A stretch of DNA of 5,703 nt from Bacillota bacterium (GCA_023396215.1 JAEWWW010000041.1:1-5703), one strand, 5' to 3'. Numbered from the stretch's first letter, positions 1 through 5,321 are shown. Program-made: numbers and translations. The notes: a model not told the origin generated them from the sequence alone.

Positions 1-68
1 GCACCGGTATCACCAGTTGCACCAGTAGCGCCGGTAGCACCGGTTGCGCCGGCGGGGCCAGTCGGGCC
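1..68 (-). repeat. Second collagen-triplet repeat tract, runs off window edge
   Basis: Gly-X-Y triplets resume at residue 228 of the collagen-like protein after a 50-residue non-collagenous stretch. They read GPT, GPA, then GAT and GDT to the window edge, using the same 9-nt unit as the tract at 228-443. Confidence 0.85.
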
Positions 69-749
69 GGTAGGGTTAGGGTCTTCAATCGTCACGATTG
101 CAGAACCTGGCGTAACTACTATATCAAGTGTGGCCGATTCAAAAATGAGATTCTCTCCAAACCCAACTGTTGCGCTTCCAACTTCACCAATGACATTAAA
201 CAGAAAATCCCCGGGATCAAACTCACCGGTTGGGCCAGTTGCGCCAGTTGCACCAGTTGCACCAGTAGCGCCGGTGTCACCCGTTGCCCCGGTTGCGCCA
301 GTGGCGCCAGTATCGCCGGTAGCGCCAGTAGCGCCGGTATCACCCGTTGCACCGGTAGCGCCAGTAGCGCCAGTGGCTCCGGTGGGGCCGATATCACCCG
401 TTGCGCCGGTGGGCCCGGTAGGTCCAGTGGGCCCGGTAATGCCGACCACGGGACAGCTGCCGCCCAGAACGGTTTCCACCTTAGAATTTAGGAACATCTG
501 GTTTTTCACAGCGCTATCCAGCACGCTTTTGACGCTGCAGTTGGTTGCAAGCACTTCAGGAATGGTGGCGGCGGGGCCGCTCAGACCGGGAAGGGTACCC
601 AGTATATATTGAATTTTCTCGCCTTCGGCGTTGAAAATGTGGCTAAGTCCAAGTTCCTCCATAGCAACAGAGGCAAGAATCAAATTTAGGACATCATCCC
701 TGTTGAGCGTGATATCAGGGTTGATATCCGGAATGTTGGGTTGTGACAT
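1..749 (-). CDS. Collagen-like spore-surface (exosporium, BclA-type) protein, 3' end outside window
   Basis: A probable structural glycoprotein of the spore surface; 249 codons are visible and the C-terminus lies beyond position 1. Residues 1-100 form a non-collagenous N-terminal domain with a helical segment (VAMEELGLSHIFNAEGEKIQ, about 28-47) and a second helix with VKNQMFLNSK (81-90). This layout is known from clostridial and bacillar spore collagens. Residues 103-174 are 24 uninterrupted Gly-X-Y triplets, mostly GAT with some GPT and GDT, and Thr occupies nearly every Y position. Residues 178-227 are non-collagenous, then triplets resume from G228 to the edge. No signal peptide is visible, as expected for a mother-cell product assembled onto the spore. 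The ATG at 749-747 is set by AAAGGAGG at 766-759. The N-terminal and insert segments look more AT-rich than the neighbouring genes. A phage-tail or other surface collagen-like protein is the alternative. The collagen-like nature is certain, the spore location likely. Confidence 0.85.
   Translation of the reverse strand, partial: MSQPNIPDINPDITLNRDDVLNLILASVAMEELGLSHIFNAEGEKIQYILGTLPGLSGPAATIPEVLATNCSVKSVLDSAVKNQMFLNSKVETVLGGSCPVVGITGPTGPTGPTGATGDIGPTGATGATGATGATGDTGATGATGDTGATGATGATGDTGATGATGATGATGPTGEFDPGDFLFNVIGEVGSATVGFGENLIFESATLDIVVTPGSAIVTIEDPNPTGPTGPAGATGATGATGATGDTG
228..443 (-). repeat. 9-bp tandem repeat encoding collagen Gly-X-Thr triplets
   Basis: Twenty-four consecutive 9-nt units encode G-X-T, chiefly GAT with scattered GPT and GDT. 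Synonymous third positions vary (GCT/GCA/GCC, GGC/GGT), so the protein repeat is better kept than the DNA repeat. Such tracts usually vary in copy number between strains by slippage or recombination. Confidence 0.9.
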
Positions 750-780
750 CGGTAGTTTCCTCCTTTATAACACCTGAGCT

Positions 781-802
781 GCGCCTGAAAAGCGGCAGGC
801 GC
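781..802 (-). other. Stem-loop in 5' leader of collagen-like gene
   Basis: GCGCCTG (781-787) pairs perfectly with CAGGCGC (796-802) around an 8-nt loop, between the predicted start of transcription and the Shine-Dalgarno site. There is no U-tract, so it is not an intrinsic terminator. A 5' mRNA-stabilising hairpin is possible; the function is not known. Confidence 0.5.
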
Positions 803-818
803 ACCGATGCTACAATCC

Positions 819-844
819 ATAATATGAAAAAAAATAAAATTTGT
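819..844 (-). promoter_or_regulatory. Putative sigma-K-type (mother-cell sporulation) promoter
   Basis: On the minus strand, AC at 844-843 is followed after exactly 16 nt by CATATTAT (826-819). The known sigma-K consensus is AC-N16/17-CATANNNTA, so the -35, the spacing and CATA all fit, and only the final A is off. The start of transcription would be near 812, leaving a leader of about 60 nt before the ATG at 749. Sigma-E is an alternative because its -10 is similar. The region is AT-rich, so chance similarity is possible, but the gene's apparent role fits. Confidence 0.55.
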
Positions 845-930
845 TACAAAAAATAAAGGGGCAAAAAAGCGTCAATCTACAAAAAATGCCGTAAAGCCGA
901 TGATTTTCTTTCTTTTTGCGCCGATAGATG

Positions 931-959
931 AAAAAAAGCCGGACGCCCGGCCGGGCGGC
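931..959 (-). terminator. Second of two tandem Rho-independent terminators after the glycosyltransferase operon
   Basis: A GC-rich palindromic hairpin (959-938) contains the pairing CGCCC/GGGCG around GGCC. It is followed on the minus strand by seven T residues (937-931). It begins about 13 nt after the first terminator and probably acts as a back-up. Confidence 0.75.
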
Positions 960-960
960 T

Positions 961-1004
961 AAAAAGAAAACAGCGGCAGCCTCCTTTTGGGTGGGCGCTG
1001 CCGC
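961..1004 (-). terminator. Rho-independent terminator of the glycosyltransferase operon
   Basis: GCGGCAGC (1004-997) pairs perfectly with GCTGCCGC (980-973) around a 16-nt loop. On the minus strand it is followed by a T-rich tract, TGTTTTCTTTTT (972-961). It lies 23 nt after the TAA stop of the GT4-like gene. Confidence 0.8.
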
Positions 1005-1026
1005 GGGAAGGACGATTTGAAAGGGT

Positions 1027-2316
1027 TTAATCCGGGCCGGTGACCAGCGGGCCAAGCTGGTGCTTCCAAACCCAGGCGGGGCTGTAACGGCGGCGCACCA
1101 GCGTTTTGGCGGCCAGCACCGGGTTTTCACGCAGCAGCCCGAGGATGGTTTCGGCGTGTTCAAGGTAGTACTCTTTTTCGGAGGGCAGGTAGCTTTCGGT
1201 GGTTTGGTAGCCGTAGGCAAGGGCATCCCAGCGCATGAAGTGGGCCCCAAGCTGCCGCCCCACCTCCTCGAGCGAGGGCACTGCCTGATTGACCACCAGC
1301 AGGTTGCCCCGGGAGGCGGCCTCCAGCGCGATGAGGGGGAAGGCCTCGGAAAAAGAGGGATGCACAAAGAGGTTGGAAAGGGTAAACAGGTCGAGCACGC
1401 CGCTGCGGGGGAAGCCCCCGGGGAAGCCCTGCTCGCTGGTAAATATCATGTCCTCGTCGCTCAGGCCGGCCTCTTTTCCGGCAAGGCGCACCACCCCCTT
1501 GTAGAGGTTGGGGTTGATATCCCCCGAGGGGAAGTCGCAAAAGACCGCGCGCACGCTGGTTTCGCCCGCCGATTTTATCGCTCCCGCCAGAGAGGCCAGC
1601 TTTTCAAAATGCTTGGCGGGGGTCAGGCGGCCGGGGTAGACAATTAAAACCTGGGGTGAAAGCAGGTCGGCCTGCGCTGCCAGCCGGGCGGCGTCCTCCC
1701 CCAACGAGGAGAGCAGGTCGAGGGAGTTATACACCACCCGGCAGCGCCCCTCGGGCAGGTCGTACTGGGCGGCAAGGGGGGCGATGCCCGCATAGGTCAG
1801 CGAGATAAAGGTGGTGCGGGGCATGGGGGTAAAGCGGGCCGAGCCGGGCCACTGGGGGTTGGGCGGCCTGCGCAGCGGGGCCGAATGGGAGAAAGAGATA
1901 AAGCGCAGGTCGGGCAGCTTTTCCTGCGTGGCACGCAGCGCCACGTTGTGCAGCAGGTGCCAGCCCTGGTAGAGGATATCGTGCAGAATGCAGACCTGCA
2001 CATCGGCCAGATGGGCTGCGAGGTCGGCTGCGATGACCTTTGCTTCGTCAAAGAAGGTAGCGTGCACCTGCGGGTCGGGCTGGTCGTAGTTTTGCCACTC
2101 AATCTGGCGGCCGTCGAGGGTGTTGCAAACCTCGTGCCAGTCGATGCGGGGGTCAAGGAAGATGCCGAACTTGCTCTGATGCTCAAAGCCCTCGCAGACC
2201 AGCAGCCGAACCGACAGCCCGGCGTCCAGCAGCATGCGCAGCTGCTCGGCAACCACGTTGACCAGAGAGTAGGTGCTGTCCAGCTTGCCGAACATGGTCA
2301 TGATGGCAATCTGCAT
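1027..2316 (-). CDS. GT4-like family glycosyltransferase (GT-B fold)
   Basis: A 429-residue predicted cytoplasmic retaining glycosyltransferase that would move a sugar from a nucleotide-sugar donor to an acceptor. The N-terminal Rossmann-like half (1-200) opens with a beta-strand, MQIAIMTMFGKLD, and ends with VVYNSLD (194-200). The C-terminal donor domain opens with YPGRLTPAKHFEKL (227-240), whose Arg230 and Lys235 match the phosphate-contacting Arg/Lys pair of GT4 enzymes. HPSFSEAFPLIALEAAS (319-335) carries the EX7E motif as Glu324 and Glu332. No membrane segment is seen. The start at 2316 is chosen because AAAGGAGG (2334-2327) precedes it at good spacing; the longer open frame to 2409 runs into the upstream gene. 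It lies 46 nt after the GT2 gene, so the two are probably co-transcribed. The family is clear; donor and acceptor are unknown. A spore-collagen acceptor is inferred from the neighbour downstream. Confidence 0.88.
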   Translation of the reverse strand: MQIAIMTMFGKLDSTYSLVNVVAEQLRMLLDAGLSVRLLVCEGFEHQSKFGIFLDPRIDWHEVCNTLDGRQIEWQNYDQPDPQVHATFFDEAKVIAADLAAHLADVQVCILHDILYQGWHLLHNVALRATQEKLPDLRFISFSHSAPLRRPPNPQWPGSARFTPMPRTTFISLTYAGIAPLAAQYDLPEGRCRVVYNSLDLLSSLGEDAARLAAQADLLSPQVLIVYPGRLTPAKHFEKLASLAGAIKSAGETSVRAVFCDFPSGDINPNLYKGVVRLAGKEAGLSDEDMIFTSEQGFPGGFPRSGVLDLFTLSNLFVHPSFSEAFPLIALEAASRGNLLVVNQAVPSLEEVGRQLGAHFMRWDALAYGYQTTESYLPSEKEYYLEHAETILGLLRENPVLAAKTLVRRRYSPAWVWKHQLGPLVTGPD

Positions 2317-2362
2317 GGCGGGGGAACCTCCTTTGTCGCTGTGATTTGGGGTGGGGCCGCGG

Positions 2363-3466
2363 CTACGCCTTTGCGGTATCGCCCTGCCTGGGTTGCAGCT
2401 TGTTTTCAAAATAGGTTTTATTGTGGAGATAGGCGGGATCGCCGGGCTTGTGCTCCCCTGCCAGCCGGTTGAAATGCGCGGCCTTATCGAGGTCGCCCAG
2501 CTTGTCGTAGCAGACGGCCAGCTCGATGCAGGGAATATAGCCGTAATAGCTGTGGTTGATAAACCCCCAGCTCTGCTCCGGCTTTTTCAGCGAGGCGGCC
2601 AGCTCGAACCAGAAGACCGCCCGGGCATAATCCTGCCGAAGCTTATAGATATACCCCAGCTGGCAGCAGGCCTCGGCCCGCGGGAGGTCGTAGGAGAAGC
2701 TGCGCAGAAAGGCGAGGGCCGCCCGGTTGGGCTGTGTCAGGGCAAGGTAGCAGTGCCCCAGCTGGCAGCAGGCCGCGATATTATCCTCCACCCAGCCAAA
2801 GCCCTGGTCCAAAAAGGCGGTAAAGCGGTCGGCGGCCTCCTGCAGGCGGCCGTTGTCCTTCAGCTCGCGGGCAAAGTAGTAGCAGCCCCGGGGGCTTAGC
2901 TGCTCGCCCGCCGCAACCCTGCGTTCATAGATAGCAAGGTTGCGCCCCGGGGTAGCTGCGCCGGGGGGCTTGGCGTGGTGCACCTCAATATCCAGCGTGA
3001 TGATGTTGCCGTGGCGCTGCAGGTACTCATGCACCGGTTCGTACCAGACAAAGCCGCTGCTGCGCTTGCTGAGCCGTTCGCGGTAGTAGGAGAAGGTGGG
3101 GTTGCCCCCGGCGTCAAAGGCGGTGACATACTTCATCATCACCCCGTCCACCGTGGGGCTGAGCGTCTGTTTCAGCTCCAGCAGGCGGGCGACGCTCTTG
3201 GGCGGCAGGATATCGTCGGCATCCAGCCAGAGGATATAATCCTGTGTGGCCTTGCTGTAAGAAAAGTTGCGGGCGGCGGAAAAATCGTCCACCCACTGAA
3301 AGTCGTATATCTTTTGGGTAAAACGGCGGGCCACCTCTTTGGTTGCGTCGGTGGAGCCGGTGTCTACAATAATAATTTCGTCGGCAACCTCCCCCACGCT
3401 TTCAAGGCAGCGGGGCAGGGTGGTTTCCTCGTTTTTCACAATCATACAAAGGCTGATGGTTGGCAT
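2363..3466 (-). CDS. GT2 family glycosyltransferase with TPR-like C-terminal region
   Basis: A 367-residue two-part protein. Residues 1 to about 165 are a GT-A domain of family 2: SLCMIVKNEE (5-14) and EIIIVDTGSTD (30-40) form the nucleotide-binding core, and WLDADD (80-85) holds the DXD-type metal and donor site. YEPVHEYLQRHG (142-153) resembles the acceptor-side region of family members. Residues about 194-340 contain helical TPR-like units, for example GYIYKLRQDYARAVFWFELA and LAVCYDKLGDLDKAAHFNRL, likely used to dock a protein or peptide acceptor. Such GT2-TPR fusions often glycosylate peptides or proteins, but this is family-level knowledge. The start at 3466 begins directly with the conserved first strand, MPTISLCMIVKNEE; the AGGA-type ribosome site at about 3479-3476 is weak. 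It is the first gene of a two-gene operon with the GT4-like enzyme. A clear promoter was not found in the short gap upstream. Confidence 0.9.
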   Translation of the reverse strand: MPTISLCMIVKNEETTLPRCLESVGEVADEIIIVDTGSTDATKEVARRFTQKIYDFQWVDDFSAARNFSYSKATQDYILWLDADDILPPKSVARLLELKQTLSPTVDGVMMKYVTAFDAGGNPTFSYYRERLSKRSSGFVWYEPVHEYLQRHGNIITLDIEVHHAKPPGAATPGRNLAIYERRVAAGEQLSPRGCYYFARELKDNGRLQEAADRFTAFLDQGFGWVEDNIAACCQLGHCYLALTQPNRAALAFLRSFSYDLPRAEACCQLGYIYKLRQDYARAVFWFELAASLKKPEQSWGFINHSYYGYIPCIELAVCYDKLGDLDKAAHFNRLAGEHKPGDPAYLHNKTYFENKLQPRQGDTAKA

Positions 3467-3525
3467 AAGGTCACATCCTGAAAAAAGTGTTTATTCCATC
3501 CTATTCAGCGGGGCGGCATTTGTTG

Positions 3526-3556
3526 TAAAACAAAACCCCCGGCCTTTGGCCGGGGG
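3526..3556 (-). terminator. Rho-independent terminator, minus strand
   Basis: CCCCCGGCC (3536-3544) and GGCCGGGGG (3548-3556) form a perfect 9-bp stem with a 3-nt loop. On the minus strand it is followed by TTTTGTTTT (3535-3527). It would stop transcripts arriving from the Dabb gene or from the repeat element before the GT2 operon. Confidence 0.8.
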
Positions 3557-3557
3557 T

Positions 3558-3708
3558 CAGGCTGTCGAAAAAGTCGCTGGGCCGTAAAATAGTTGCGCTA
3601 TTTTACTTACTTTGTTGGCTGCACTTGCAAATTTCGGTCACATATATTGGATATGCTCCCTCATTTGCTGCGTTTGCCGCCTCGTCCCCAACGATTTTTC
3701 GCCGCCTG
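3558..3708. mobile_element. MITE-like or IS-remnant element with imperfect terminal inverted repeats
   Basis: The left end (3558-3581) and the reverse complement of the right end (3708-3686) share CAGGC, CGAAAAA, TCG and TGGG in the same order, about 19 of 24 positions with two small gaps. The 151-bp interior has no plausible gene. It contains a perfect 9-bp hairpin, GTAAAATAG/CTATTTTAC (3584-3606). On the minus strand, 33 stop-free codons ending in TAA at 3603 read KIVGDEAANAANEGAYPIYV and so on, possibly the worn end of a transposase-type or repeated frame. No target-site duplication is obvious. This could also be a genome-wide palindromic repeat family; copy number was not tested. Confidence 0.5.
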
Positions 3709-3721
3709 CTTGTTTTTTGAT

Positions 3722-3756
3722 ACGCTTACCCCCAGCCAAAAGCTGGGGGTAAGCGT
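3722..3756. other. Strong hairpin downstream of the Dabb gene
   Basis: CGCTTACCCCCAGC (3723-3736) pairs perfectly with GCTGGGGGTAAGCG (3742-3755) around CAAAA; A3722 and T3756 extend the stem to 15 bp. It sits 46 nt after the Dabb stop, where a terminator is expected, but neither strand has a U-tract right after it. It may be a terminator cut from its U-tract by insertion of the adjacent element, or an mRNA 3'-end stabiliser. Confidence 0.6.
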
Positions 3757-3801
3757 TATATATAGGGTTGCAGCGCGGGATAAGGCAGCTTTTGGCTTTC
3801 G

Positions 3802-4086
3802 CTAAATCTCGCTGTCGTGCACGGCGCGGGCGGTGATAGAGCGGTGCACAATCGCCTTGGCCTCGAGGTGCAGCGGGTGCACCTGATAGCCATCCAGCGA
3901 TGCCCGGTCGGCGAACTCGCTGTACAGGCAGAGGTCGTGGCCGCCGGGGGTGAAGTTGCGGGTGACCTCGGCTTTCAGCAGGCCGTCCACCACGCCCACA
4001 AGGCTTTCCAGCTTTTCCTTAATCAGGGCGGCGTTTGCGTCGGCGTTTTCTTCCTTGAGGTTCCAAAAAACAATGTGACGTACCAT
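3802..4086 (-). CDS. Dabb-family (stress-responsive alpha/beta barrel) protein
   Basis: A 94-residue small cytoplasmic protein, the usual length of a single Dabb domain. It opens with MVRHIVFWNLKEE, the first strand with the conserved His4. A helix follows, with conserved-looking hydrophobic spacing (ALIKEKLESLVGVVDGL, 20-36), then strands around VTRNF and DLCLYSEF. The hallmark GYQVHPLHLEAKAIV (66-80) contains the conserved HP-x-H pattern. Members form dimeric ferredoxin-like barrels; most bacterial ones have no assigned reaction, so none is given here. The ATG at 4086 is supported by AGGAGGG (4104-4098) and by family alignment; the open frame continues upstream through CRISPR repeats and is not coding there. 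A 7-bp hairpin lies just upstream of the ribosome site. It appears monocistronic. Confidence 0.88.
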   Translation of the reverse strand: MVRHIVFWNLKEENADANAALIKEKLESLVGVVDGLLKAEVTRNFTPGGHDLCLYSEFADRASLDGYQVHPLHLEAKAIVHRSITARAVHDSEI

Positions 4087-4110
4087 AATATCGGTTTCCC
4101 TCCTATGTTG

Positions 4111-4129
4111 AGGGCTTTGTGTAAGCCCT
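4111..4129 (-). other. Stem-loop just upstream of the Dabb ribosome-binding site
   Basis: AGGGCTT (4111-4117) pairs perfectly with AAGCCCT (4123-4129) around TGTGT, six bases before the AGGAGGG ribosome site in the direction of transcription. It could affect translation or mRNA stability. It has no U-tract and no riboswitch architecture. Confidence 0.4.
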
Positions 4130-4138
4130 TCAGTGATA

Positions 4139-4445
4139 CTTTTGATGCGCTCCTCCGCACGGGAGGCGCGCCTGTTAAACTGTTTGCCAAGCTCCTTGAT
4201 GTCATTTCCACCCACGCCTCCCGAAAGGGAGGTGACAGTCGAAGTACGCCGTACCCAATTTGGCAAAATTTCAACCCACACCTCCCGAGAGGGAGGCGAC
4301 ACAGCCTTGAGCCTGTCGTGGCCGATGCTGGCAAAGTTTCAATCCACGCCCCTCATAAGGGAGGCTGCTTCTGGTGGTGGGGAGCATCCCACCGATGTAC
4401 TTTCTATCTATTTCAACCCACGTCCCCGCCAAAGGCTGGAGCGAC
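4139..4445 (-). CRISPR. Degenerate, orphan type I-C-like CRISPR array (five repeats)
   Basis: Repeats lie at 4139-4171 (very worn), 4204-4236, 4268-4300, 4336-4368 and 4410-4445 (worn, 36 nt). Start-to-start distances are 65, 64, 68 and 74, giving spacers of about 32, 31, 35 and 41 nt. The middle copies are 33 nt and read TTTCAAYCCACGCCTCCCG followed by GGGAGGCGAC in plus-strand notation. They match the known I-C-type repeat in length, ends and central hairpin CCTCCC/GGGAGG. The crRNA sense is the minus strand, where repeats end in GTTGAAAT or ATTGAAAC. Repeats 2 and 3 agree at 29 of 33 positions, repeats 3 and 4 at only 23. No cas genes are in the window and no AT-rich leader lies beyond 4445. 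It is probably inactive. Confidence 0.85.
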
Positions 4446-4459
4446 TACAACGGCAAGCC

Positions 4460-5197
4460 TTATCCGGCGGCGTCGGGCAGCGGCTGGTTCAGCAGCCGGT
4501 CCAAATCGGCCTGATAGAGGGTTTTCAGCGACCGCACCACAAAGCCCGCACCATCCTCGTCGAGGGTGAAGGCGGCGATGCGGGTGGCGACCGGGTCGCC
4601 CGAGAGGTCGGGCTCCTGCTCCCCCATCCCCAGGTACACATCAAAGATGATGGAGAGCTCGCTCCCCTGCTGCTGCAGGTTGGTGACCTGTGCCAGCGCG
4701 GCGCCGCTCAGCCCCATCGGCCCAAAGCCGTAGCTGTGGCTGCTTTTCACATAGCCCTGCGCCTTTTGCAGGTAATCGGCCTCCAGCTCAAAGTGGCCGG
4801 TGAGGAAATCCTCCACCTCGTCGCCGGGTATCAGCAGGCTAAAATCGGTCTGATTGCGGTACCCCTCGGGGATGGGCAGCTTGCCCGGCCCGTCGTAGGC
4901 CGCCATCAGGTAGTAGCTGACCCATGCCTCGGGGGGGATATCCTCGGGGGCTTCAAAATCATCCAGCCGGTAGAGAGAGATGGCCATTATGTAGCGGTCG
5001 TTGTATTCGGTGAGGTCGGGCTGCTGGGGCTGCGGGCCGGGGTCGGCCGGGGGCTCTTCCCCGCTTTCGGAGCCGCTGCTCTGCGAAAGGCTGTTCCCGG
5101 GCTGGCGGGAGGGCAGCTGCCCAAGCTGGCGGTCGGCACAGCCGGGAAGCAGCGATAACACGATCAGTAAAAGGATGGTTTTTGTAACCTTATCCAT
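4460..5197 (-). CDS. Unrecognised lipoprotein
   Basis: A 245-residue protein of no family I can name. It starts with a short basic region (MDKVTK), a hydrophobic core (TILLLIVLSLL) and a lipobox LPGC with Cys20 as the lipidation site; Pro at -2 is unusual but tolerated in some lipoproteins. Residues 21-60 are a Ser/Gly/Pro/Gln/Glu-rich flexible linker of the kind that spans the cell wall. Residues about 63-245 look globular, with alternating strands and helices such as YLMAAYDG, FSLLIPGDEVEDFLTGHFEL, SELSIIFDVYLG and ATRIAAFTLDEDGAGFVVRS. No catalytic motif is visible. It is expected to be anchored outside the cytoplasmic membrane. ATG 5197 is fixed by AGGAGG (5208-5203) five bases upstream. 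A strong sigma-A promoter lies just before it. The gene ends 14 nt before the first CRISPR repeat met on this strand, and no terminator separates them. Confidence 0.8.
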   Translation of the reverse strand: MDKVTKTILLLIVLSLLPGCADRQLGQLPSRQPGNSLSQSSGSESGEEPPADPGPQPQQPDLTEYNDRYIMAISLYRLDDFEAPEDIPPEAWVSYYLMAAYDGPGKLPIPEGYRNQTDFSLLIPGDEVEDFLTGHFELEADYLQKAQGYVKSSHSYGFGPMGLSGAALAQVTNLQQQGSELSIIFDVYLGMGEQEPDLSGDPVATRIAAFTLDEDGAGFVVRSLKTLYQADLDRLLNQPLPDAAG

Positions 5198-5211
5198 GCA
5201 AACCTCCTATC

Positions 5212-5230
5212 ATTATCCACAACAATTATC
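5212..5230 (-). repeat. Short direct repeat GGATAAT overlapping the promoter -10
   Basis: On the minus strand, GATAAT occurs at 5230-5225 as the -10 box and again at 5217-5212, 13 nt downstream, and each is preceded by G. It could be an operator half-site pair or chance. Confidence 0.3.
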
Positions 5231-5253
5231 CCAAGAGCGGGGTGGGCTGTCAA
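5225..5253 (-). promoter_or_regulatory. Sigma-A-type promoter for the lipoprotein gene
   Basis: TTGACA (5253-5248), a perfect -35 box, is separated by exactly 17 nt from GATAAT (5230-5225), five of six bases of the consensus -10. The start of transcription would be near 5218, about 20 nt before the ATG, leaving a short leader that holds the ribosome site. This suggests vegetative expression. Confidence 0.85.
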
Positions 5254-5284
5254 GTGCCGGCGGCGGGGCCGGGCCGGATAGAAA

Positions 5285-5313
5285 CAACCGCCGCAGAATG
5301 GTTGCGGCGGTTG
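5285..5313 (-). terminator. Terminator hairpin after the ABC-type binding protein gene
   Basis: CAACCGCCGCA (5285-5295) pairs perfectly with TGCGGCGGTTG (5303-5313), an 11-bp stem with a 7-nt loop, starting 9 nt after the TAA stop. On the minus strand only TTTC follows, so the U-tract is weak. Confidence 0.65.
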
Positions 5314-5321
5314 CCCCTCTG

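Noticed and set aside
130..612. Long plus-strand open frame rich in Ala-Pro-Val repeats
   Set aside because: It is the antisense image of the collagen repeat: 9-nt units without stops on either strand. It has no ribosome site and low-complexity composition only.
1060..1647. Plus-strand open frames opposite the glycosyltransferases
   Set aside because: They are antisense shadows in GC-rich DNA. The minus strand carries the clear GT motifs.
2317..2409. 31-residue N-terminal extension of the GT4-like protein
   Set aside because: It overlaps the end of the GT2 gene, and the internal ATG at 2316 has AAAGGAGG at good spacing and begins with the family's first beta-strand.
3490..3535. Possible sigma-A promoter for the GT2 operon (TTTACA and TAGGAT on minus strand)
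   Set aside because: The spacing is about 20 nt and both boxes are weak; not strong enough to list.
3593..3805. 70-codon plus-strand frame across the repeat element
   Set aside because: It crosses the inverted repeat and a 15-bp hairpin and lacks a ribosome site; it is better explained as the antisense of a repeat element.
4087..4302. N-terminal extension of the Dabb protein
   Set aside because: The open frame runs through CRISPR repeats and the ribosome site of the true start; the Dabb domain begins at Met 4086-4084.
4133..5158. 341-codon plus-strand open frame
   Set aside because: It spans the CRISPR relic and the antisense of the lipoprotein gene. The opposite strand has a lipobox, ribosome site and promoter, whereas this frame has none.
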